A model generated the notes under the pieces. It saw nothing but the letters and a program-made list of their open reading frames with translations. It was not told where the DNA came from and made no database searches. Positions 6,374 to 11,563 of a stretch of 11,563 nt of DNA are shown here, one piece after another (position 1 is the first letter of the stretch; each line of letters starts with the position of its first letter). The position numbers and the translations under genes were made by a program. Source of the DNA: Rhodoferax sp. (GTDB lineage: Bacteria > Pseudomonadota > Gammaproteobacteria > Burkholderiales > Burkholderiaceae_C); assembly GCA_030833685.1 (NCBI GenBank), contig JAURGS010000059.1, positions 1-11,563 on the forward strand, given 5' to 3'.

Positions 6374-7636
6374 TCAAACCGCACGCATAAGCGCGAGCAA
6401 AGCGTTGACTCGGCCCGCTTGTTGTCCTGTTTGGGGATCGGTTTGGTTGGATTCGGGGCTGGATCCAACAGGCGCTTTGAGCAATGCAGCTGCGATTTCT
6501 TCCGGCCCTTGTGCCAGCACGCTAAGTCCGGCTGTTTGCAGTTCTTGGTAGCTCTCCGCGAAATTGGCGACGTGGGGCCCATGGATGACGTTTCGATTGA
6601 GGACCACCGCTTCATAGGGATTGTGGCCACCGACGGGTACCCAGGAACCGCCGACCATGGCCACACGAGCCAGCCGGTACCACAAACCTAATTCTCCGAT
6701 GGTGTCTGCGATGTAGTAAGGCCCGGGGGAAGGAAGCGTTTGTCCCTTGCTGCGAATGGGGGTGTCTGGTGCACATATGCCCTGCAAAAGAGGACCTCGC
6801 TTTGGGTCACGGGGAACAAGCACCAGGAGTGCATCGGGTTGCTGCTCGCGCAGCAATGCAAATGCCTTCAAAACTAAAGTTTCTTCTTCGGCGTGACTCG
6901 ATGCCAACACATAAAGGGGACGACTGCGCAGTTCGCTCCTCCAAAGCGCAAGGTCGGTCGTGTTCACCGCCAGGGGAGGTGCCATGGCCTTGATGTTGCC
7001 GGTGATCACAATTTGCTGATCACGCGCACCCAATGCCCTTAGATGCTGGGCTGACTCTACATTCTGGGCCCAGATTGCATCAAAACCCCGCAGTAGGGGC
7101 TGGTAAAGCCAACGGCCCCAGCGCCGTTTGTTCGCTGTGCGCCTATCCAAGCGAACATTGACCAAAGCATGAGGAATACGCCGCACCGACGTGGCTGCGA
7201 TGAGCGACGGCCAAAGGTCCATTTCGCACCACAGGGCTAGATTTGGTTGCCAGTGGTCGAGAAATCGCGCCACGTTGACAGGCGTGTCGACGGGCGCAAA
7301 TGCGTGGCGAAAAGCCGGTCCAAGCAGCTGCTGACTCAGGGCTTGGCTAGAGGTGCGCGCCGTGGTGGTGATCAAAAACTGAAGGTCAGGGCTTTGCTCG
7401 TGCATGCGCTTTAGCAGCCCCACGAGGGCAAGCGCTTCGCCCACCCCAACGGCATGCCCCCATACCAGCATGCCTTTTGGGCGCGCGGGCGCCTCCAGCA
7501 TCCAGCGTTGGTTCAATCCATGCGCGGTCTCCTTACCGCTACGCAGCCGTCGCCGTAACCACCATGCCCACACTGGCGTGAGGGCCTGAAAAATCCAGCC
7601 GTAAACACGAACAGCCGTCCCGCGCTCGGTGGTCAT
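6374..7636 (-). CDS. WaaA/KdtA-like (GT30) glycosyltransferase, second gene of the pair
   Basis: A 420-residue GT-B glycosyltransferase of the Kdo-transferase family. A short hydrophobic N-terminal segment (about 9-30) would anchor it to the inner face of the cytoplasmic membrane. The catalytic glutamate is E67 in HAVGVGE. The donor half keeps DTIGELG (311-317) and a nearly canonical VGGSWVPVGGHNPYEA (328-343) followed by GPHVANF. Known WaaA proteins move Kdo from CMP-Kdo to lipid A. Here several WaaA signatures are altered: CEMDLWPS instead of ETELWPN, NVRLDRRT instead of NARLSxRS, and SSHAEEE instead of STHxGEE. The C-terminal tail (about 388-408) is polar and low in complexity. Its ATG overlaps the stop of another WaaA-like gene (ATGA), and no ribosome binding site is seen, so it is translationally coupled. 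It could be the genuine WaaA or, given the neighbouring sialic-acid genes, a transferase for another CMP-nonulosonate. Family is certain, donor is not. Confidence 0.85.
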   Translation of the reverse strand: MTTERGTAVRVYGWIFQALTPVWAWWLRRRLRSGKETAHGLNQRWMLEAPARPKGMLVWGHAVGVGEALALVGLLKRMHEQSPDLQFLITTTARTSSQALSQQLLGPAFRHAFAPVDTPVNVARFLDHWQPNLALWCEMDLWPSLIAATSVRRIPHALVNVRLDRRTANKRRWGRWLYQPLLRGFDAIWAQNVESAQHLRALGARDQQIVITGNIKAMAPPLAVNTTDLALWRSELRSRPLYVLASSHAEEETLVLKAFALLREQQPDALLVLVPRDPKRGPLLQGICAPDTPIRSKGQTLPSPGPYYIADTIGELGLWYRLARVAMVGGSWVPVGGHNPYEAVVLNRNVIHGPHVANFAESYQELQTAGLSVLAQGPEEIAAALLKAPVGSSPESNQTDPQTGQQAGRVNALLALMRAV

Positions 7637-9015
7637 GGTTGATCGTACTGTTGCAGCCAGGGTAAGAAGACGGCCATGTGTTTGGCTACAGATCCAGTGT
7701 GGTGCGAGTTAAAGCGCTTGGTTCTCTCAACCAAGATTCGGTAGGTGTCGGGCTCGGTGAGTACTTTCGCGATTTGATTGGCTAAATCGTCGCCGTCGCG
7801 GGCCTGGTGCAGAACACCCGCTTGGAGCGCCTCAACGGCAGGGTATTCGATGCCACGAATGCTCGGCCCGGTCCAAACGGGCTTGTTAATGGCCAAGGGC
7901 TCGATGATGTTGTGTACTGAGCGCTGACCAAAAGAGGAGCCGACCACAACCACATGGCTGAGTTCCAGGTAAAAGTACATCTCTCCGATCGAATCCCCAA
8001 GCAAGACATCAACATCACCCCAGCTGGGCGCATCCCGCCATTGCAATGAGTTATCGAACGCCTGGCTTCGTCTGAGGGTACGCAGTCCAGCCGCTTGGAT
8101 AAGATCGAAAACGACATTGAAGCGCTGTGGGCTGCGAGGCACATACACGAACAGGGGCGCGGGCAAGTGACCTTGCAACAAAATTTGTCTCAACCGTTGC
8201 ATGGTGCCAAGAAAGACCTCGTCTTCCCCGACGATTGCGCTGGCGATACAGATGATCGGCCTGCCATGGAGTTCAGCGCTTTGCAAGGTTTGGCGTGCAG
8301 CTGCGATGTGCAAATTCGAAATTGGCAGCTCAAAACGGGTCTCCCCGACCACGGCTACATGCTGACAACCCAGCGCATGGAATCTCTTGGCGTGTAAGTC
8401 CGATTTGCACATGACCAAGTCATACGCTTTGAAGAGGTGGGCACGAAACCCGCCCCAGCGTTGGTCGCGCTCAAAGCTCGCTTTCGGGTACTGTGCGTTG
8501 GCCATCGCCAAGGGCACGCCCGAGCGGCGAACCGTCGCCAGCAGCACTGGCCAAGTGTCAATTTCCGTCATCACCGCGCACCGAGGTAGGACGCGGCCCA
8601 AGAATAGGCTCACCGCCCAGCTCAGCTCCAAAGGCGCATAGGCTAACTGCATTTGACCACTGGCCAGGGCTGCACCAAAAAGCTTGTCTGCGCTTTGCCG
8701 GCCTGCCGGTGTCAGCGTGGTCAAAAACACGGGTAGACCTTGGTCCAGCAAGGCCCAAATCCAAGGTGCGGCGCCACGCATTTCACCCATGGACGCGCAG
8801 TGCACCCAGATAGGGTTTTTAAGTCGGCAATGGACCAGTCCGAATCGTTCCCGCCAAAACCTGCGATACAGCGGCTCTTTGGTGCCTCGCCGCCAAAGTA
8901 TCGACGCCAATAAAGGTAGAAATAAATGCCAGAGCAACTCGTAGACCCTGATGGCTAAGCCCAGACCCAGGGTCGGAAACTCAGAGCGAATGGCATGGCT
9001 TGAACGATGTGTCAT
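7633..9015 (-). CDS. Divergent WaaA/KdtA-like (GT30) glycosyltransferase, first gene of the pair
   Basis: This 460-residue protein is also of the Kdo-transferase family, but clearly differs from its downstream partner. It has a hydrophobic anchor at about 20-41, then HCASMGE with the presumed catalytic E78, and TEIDTWPV (150-157). The C-terminal half has GDSIGEM (340-346), GSSFGQRSVHNIIEP (359-373) and TGP (382-384). The usual GGHNPLEA and GPHTFNF regions are changed to SVHNIIEP and GPSIRGI. NARLSxRS is replaced by NAQYPKAS, and STHxGEE by SAIVGEDE, so its histidine is missing. These positions line donor or acceptor sites in WaaA, so a changed substrate is plausible. It is divergent from neuA across a 39-base gap and overlaps the next WaaA-like gene by four bases. 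It is probably a membrane-associated cytoplasmic transferase using a CMP-sugar; Kdo or a sialic-acid-type sugar are both possible. Confidence 0.82.
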   Translation of the reverse strand: MTHRSSHAIRSEFPTLGLGLAIRVYELLWHLFLPLLASILWRRGTKEPLYRRFWRERFGLVHCRLKNPIWVHCASMGEMRGAAPWIWALLDQGLPVFLTTLTPAGRQSADKLFGAALASGQMQLAYAPLELSWAVSLFLGRVLPRCAVMTEIDTWPVLLATVRRSGVPLAMANAQYPKASFERDQRWGGFRAHLFKAYDLVMCKSDLHAKRFHALGCQHVAVVGETRFELPISNLHIAAARQTLQSAELHGRPIICIASAIVGEDEVFLGTMQRLRQILLQGHLPAPLFVYVPRSPQRFNVVFDLIQAAGLRTLRRSQAFDNSLQWRDAPSWGDVDVLLGDSIGEMYFYLELSHVVVVGSSFGQRSVHNIIEPLAINKPVWTGPSIRGIEYPAVEALQAGVLHQARDGDDLANQIAKVLTEPDTYRILVERTKRFNSHHTGSVAKHMAVFLPWLQQYDQP

Positions 9016-9054
9016 GGTTGCGCCTAGGGTCTTCTCGTTGAGTATAGTTAGGCT
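9016..9054. promoter_or_regulatory. Divergent promoter region with overlapping -10 motifs
   Basis: Only 39 bases separate the two divergent start codons. On the plus strand TATAGT (9043-9048) lies six bases before the neuA ATG. On the minus strand TATACT (9046-9041) lies 25 bases before the WaaA-like ATG. The two hexamers share four positions, so RNA polymerase could not occupy both at once. -35 matches are poor on both strands. The neuA side would give a leaderless or near-leaderless mRNA. Functional promoters are inferred. Confidence 0.4.
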
Positions 9055-9756
9055 ATGCCTTATGCCCTAACTGAATGGACCGCTGTTGTACCTATTCGAG
9101 CGGGCTCGAGAGGGCTTCCTGGCAAGAACGTTCGTGAATTGGCGGGCAAGCCCTTGTATCGTCACGCTGTTGACACAGCACTTCAAGCCGGCGCCAGCCA
9201 GGTACTGGTCAGTACGGACATCCCCGAGGTCTTAAATGCCGATCATCCCGTTGGCGTTCGCTTAATTTTCCGCCCCGATGAATTGGCCGGCGACGGCGTC
9301 GACATGGCGCCTGTGATGCTTCATGCCTTAAAGACCTGTGACGTTAGCGGCCCAGTGGTATTGTTGCAGGCTACCTCACCGCTACGCCAAGCGGCAGATG
9401 TGCTATCCGCGCTGGAGCAATTGCTGAGCGGACAGTTTGACCTTGTCATGTCCGTGACCCCCGCGGAGAGCGCAGTGCTCAAATGGGGCTTTGTGGCCGT
9501 CGAGGGTCGGTATCAGCCTTTGTCTGAGGCCAGGTACTGTTTTGCCAACCGGCAGAGCTTGCCGCCTGTATTTAGGCCTAATGGTGCGGTGTACGCGATG
9601 CAGGCCGATTGGTTTGTGACCAATCGAGGGTTTGTCACTGAGCGCATTGGCACGGTGATCATGCCTGCTGAACGTAGCCGAGACATTGATAATCTGTCCG
9701 ACTTTGAGTACTGTGCGCAGCAAATGTCGAATAGCCCTGAAAAAAAAGCGTCATGA
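9055..9756 (+). CDS. neuA: CMP-N-acylneuraminate cytidylyltransferase
   Basis: This 233-residue enzyme has the normal length of bacterial NeuA. The nucleotide-binding N terminus reads IRAGSRGLPGKN (14-25). LLQATSPLR (103-111) and RPNGAVYA (164-171) follow as in the family. The Mg-binding DID is at 210-212 within SRDIDN. It condenses CTP with a nonulosonic acid to give the CMP-sugar donor and pyrophosphate in the cytosol. Residues alone do not separate CMP-Neu5Ac synthetase from CMP-legionaminate or CMP-pseudaminate synthetases. The adjacent meningococcal-like NeuB and NeuC favour Neu5Ac. The ATG at 9055 lacks a good ribosome binding site. The gene ends in an A8 run and its TGA overlaps the neuB ATG as ATGA. 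Confidence 0.9.
   Translation: MPYALTEWTAVVPIRAGSRGLPGKNVRELAGKPLYRHAVDTALQAGASQVLVSTDIPEVLNADHPVGVRLIFRPDELAGDGVDMAPVMLHALKTCDVSGPVVLLQATSPLRQAADVLSALEQLLSGQFDLVMSVTPAESAVLKWGFVAVEGRYQPLSEARYCFANRQSLPPVFRPNGAVYAMQADWFVTNRGFVTERIGTVIMPAERSRDIDNLSDFEYCAQQMSNSPEKKAS
9740..9747 (+). other. A8 tract, candidate -1 frameshift site at neuA end
   Basis: Eight consecutive A residues end neuA. In the neuA frame the codons are GAA AAA AAA GCG, so 9741-9747 reads A AAA AAA, a canonical X XXY YYZ slippery heptamer. A -1 slip leads directly into the neuB frame with AGC GTC ATG and no stop, giving a NeuA-NeuB fusion. I see no clear upstream stimulatory Shine-Dalgarno-like sequence. Use of the site is inference. 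Confidence 0.35.
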
Positions 9757-10799
9757 AAATTGCCCATCGCCTTATTGGTCCCGAACATCCTCCTTTGGTC
9801 GTAGCAGAAATCGGCATTAACCACGGTGGCAGCCTGGAAGTGGCCAAAGCCATGGTGAATGCCGCCCGCATGGCCGGCTGTGAGATGGTCAAGCACCAGA
9901 CGCATTTTGTTGATGATGAGATGACGGATGAGGCCAAGAGCATTTTCCCGCCCAATGCAGACAAGTCCATTTGGGATGTCATGCAGGAGTGCGCCCTGTC
10001 AAAAGACGATGAAATTGCGCTCAAGCAATATGCCGAGTCGCTTGGGTTAATCTATATTTCAACCCCGTTTTCTCGCGCTGCAGCTGATTTCCTGGCAGAG
10101 ATTGACGTGGCGGGTTTCAAGATTGGTTCGGGTGAATGCAATCATGTGCCACTGATTCGGCACATCGCCAGTTTCGGCAAGCCCATCATCATGAGTACGG
10201 GTATGCAGACGATTGACAGCTTGCGTGCGCCGGTGGCTGCGCTTGACGCCTCTCATGTTGAGTACGCACTCTTGGAGTGCACCAATTTATACCCGTCGCC
10301 CCCGGAAATTGTGAGCCTTCAGGGTATCTCCGAGCTTCGGGCGGCGTTTCCGCAGGCGGTGATTGGGTTTTCCGATCACAGCATTGGCCCAAGCATGGCC
10401 TTGAGCGCTGTCGCACTTGGCGCGTGTATTTTGGAGCGCCACTTTACAGATACTCGCTATCGCAAGGGACCAGACATCAGCTGTTCGATGGACCCAGCGG
10501 AACTGCGCTTCTTAATTGACCGATCCAAAGAAATTCACACCGCCTTATTCAATCCTAAAGTTCGCACAGCGCCAGAGGAGGATGTCTATCGCTTTGCGCG
10601 CGGCTCCATCGTCGCTGACAAAGACTTGCCCGCCGGGTATGTCATTACCGAGCGAGACATCTGGGCTAGGCGCCCAGGCTCTGGCGAAATTTCGGTGCAG
10701 CATTTCGACCGCTTGATCGGCGCACGAACTCGCCAGGCTCTTCGACGAAATCAGCAGCTCAAATGGTCGGACCTTGAGGGCGTGGAGCCCCAGACATGA
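9753..10799 (+). CDS. neuB: N-acetylneuraminate synthase
   Basis: This 348-residue enzyme has the standard NeuB layout: a TIM barrel (about 1-270) and a C-terminal SAF (antifreeze-like) domain (about 283-345). It carries VKHQTH (46-51), ISTPFSRAA, FKIGSGECN, SDHS (207-210) and LERHFT. H209 and H230 match the spacing of the two Mn-binding histidines of the meningococcal enzyme. The SAF-domain arginine of RRPGSGE (306-312) would contact ManNAc of the other subunit. It condenses ManNAc with PEP to Neu5Ac. From memory, long stretches resemble Neisseria NeuB more than LegI or PseI, which suggests real Neu5Ac. No ribosome binding site is visible before the ATG, so translation probably depends on neuA through the ATGA overlap. 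The stop overlaps neuC in the same way. Confidence 0.93.
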   Translation: MKIAHRLIGPEHPPLVVAEIGINHGGSLEVAKAMVNAARMAGCEMVKHQTHFVDDEMTDEAKSIFPPNADKSIWDVMQECALSKDDEIALKQYAESLGLIYISTPFSRAAADFLAEIDVAGFKIGSGECNHVPLIRHIASFGKPIIMSTGMQTIDSLRAPVAALDASHVEYALLECTNLYPSPPEIVSLQGISELRAAFPQAVIGFSDHSIGPSMALSAVALGACILERHFTDTRYRKGPDISCSMDPAELRFLIDRSKEIHTALFNPKVRTAPEEDVYRFARGSIVADKDLPAGYVITERDIWARRPGSGEISVQHFDRLIGARTRQALRRNQQLKWSDLEGVEPQT

Positions 10800-11563
10800 G
10801 TGGTAAAGGGCTCGAGATGCCCAAGTTAGTGACCGGTAAGCGTCTGCTATTTGTGACCGGCACCAGGGCTGACTTTGGCAAGCTCGAGCCGCTTGCCAAG
10901 GCGGCCCGGGACGCTGGCTTTCAGATCAGTTTTTTTATCACGGGCATGCACATGATGGCCCGCTACGGCGAGACCCGCCTGGAGGTTAAGCGCTTTGCAG
11001 GCGCAGAGTTCTTTGAGTTTGTCAATCAGCGTGAAGGTGATGCGCTCGAATTCATATTGAGCAAGACGATTTTGGGTTTCTCCGACTTTGTGCACGAGCA
11101 TCGGCCAGATTTGGTGGTGATACACGGGGATCGGGTCGAGGCGTTGGCAGCGAGTATTGTTTGCGCTATGCGCTACATCCGCTCTGCGCATATCGAAGGT
11201 GGAGAGGTCTCCGGAACGATTGATGAAAGCATTCGTCACTGCAACACCAAACTTTGCACAACCCACTTTGTCAGCAGCGATTCTGCGAAGGCGCGTGTGC
11301 AAGCGCTGGGTGAGCCACCTGAGCGAGTTTTCAATATCGGTTCTCCAGAGCTCGACGTTCATGCCGGTCCATCGGGCGTTGCTATTGAAGAAGTTAAAGC
11401 GCGCTACGGTATACCTTTTGATGACTATGGGATCGCGATGTTTCACCCGGTTACCTCTGAGCAAGACACGATCGGCGAACAGGCCAAGAGCTTGTTCGGT
11501 GCGCTGGAGTCCAGCGGCAGATGCTTTGTTGTGATTGCTCCCAACAACGACCCCGGTACGGAA
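10796..11563 (+). CDS. neuC: UDP-N-acetylglucosamine 2-epimerase (hydrolysing), partial
   Basis: The frame runs open to the last base and gives 256 residues of a family usually about 380 long, so the C-terminal third is missing. Key features are TGTRADFGK (21-29), GDR (111-113), HIEGGEVSGTIDESIRH (132-148), IGSPELD (181-187) and MFHPVT (215-220). D112, E134 and D143 have exactly the spacing of the catalytic D100, E122 and D131 of meningococcal NeuC (SiaA). The enzyme converts UDP-GlcNAc to ManNAc and UDP, the first step of bacterial sialic-acid synthesis. The ATG at 10796 overlaps the neuB stop (ATGA) and has GGAG (10784-10787) eight bases upstream. An ATG at 10817 with AAGGG six bases before it is an alternative and would remove seven residues. 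A non-hydrolysing WecB-type epimerase is unlikely given the IEGGE/SGT signature. Confidence 0.92.
   Translation, partial: MSGKGLEMPKLVTGKRLLFVTGTRADFGKLEPLAKAARDAGFQISFFITGMHMMARYGETRLEVKRFAGAEFFEFVNQREGDALEFILSKTILGFSDFVHEHRPDLVVIHGDRVEALAASIVCAMRYIRSAHIEGGEVSGTIDESIRHCNTKLCTTHFVSSDSAKARVQALGEPPERVFNIGSPELDVHAGPSGVAIEEVKARYGIPFDDYGIAMFHPVTSEQDTIGEQAKSLFGALESSGRCFVVIAPNNDPGTE

Noticed and set aside
6374..9015. One waaA gene split into two by a frameshift
   Set aside because: Both products are full length, and each carries its own N-terminal anchor, catalytic glutamate and C-terminal donor-site motifs. They are two complete paralogues.
9055..11563. Recently acquired genomic island carrying the neu genes
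   Set aside because: No integrase, tRNA target, direct repeats or IS remnants are visible, and by eye base composition is not sharply different from the neighbours. Horizontal origin remains possible but is not supported here.

Overview
The window looks like chromosomal DNA of a Gram-negative betaproteobacterium, probably of the order Burkholderiales. This rests on moderately high GC, the style of the proteins and the presence of lipopolysaccharide-type glycosyltransferases. The placement is an inference and no search was run. Coding density is very high, and all eleven genes are ordinary chromosomal types. I see no tRNA, rRNA, CRISPR array, insertion sequence or phage gene, and no gene-free stretch longer than 300 bases.

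Left part (1-4610): the last 48 codons of clpB, then a perfect 9-bp inverted repeat, then a two-gene unit of an MFS transporter and a thiamine-diphosphate (acetolactate-synthase-like) enzyme. Two minus-strand genes converge on this unit: ogt (DNA alkylation repair) and an EamA/DMT permease. The permease probably starts at a TTG overlapping the ogt stop. The convergent genes share the bases TTAA as their two stop codons. Middle (4848-6230): a complete phosphomannomutase/phosphoglucomutase on the plus strand, the usual source of sugar-1-phosphates for surface polysaccharides.

Right part (6374-11563) is the most interesting. Two tandem minus-strand genes overlap by 4 bases and both belong to the WaaA/KdtA (GT30, Kdo transferase) family. 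They differ strongly from each other and both depart from the canonical WaaA signatures. Facing away from them across only 39 bases is a plus-strand neuA-neuB-neuC operon, in which every gene overlaps the next by ATGA. It encodes sialic-acid synthesis: UDP-GlcNAc to ManNAc (NeuC), ManNAc plus PEP to Neu5Ac (NeuB), and Neu5Ac plus CTP to CMP-Neu5Ac (NeuA). NeuB and NeuC resemble the meningococcal enzymes rather than the legionaminic or pseudaminic types. No recognisable sialyltransferase family is seen in the window. Because CMP-Kdo and CMP-sialic acid are chemically similar donors, my main hypothesis is that one or both WaaA-like proteins transfer the CMP-activated nonulosonic acid made by the operon. 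NeuC is cut by the window end, so more of the locus lies to the right.

Smaller points of interest are an A8 slippery tract that could give a NeuA-NeuB fusion by -1 frameshifting, and -10-like hexamers exactly six bases before three ATGs, which suggests leaderless transcripts.
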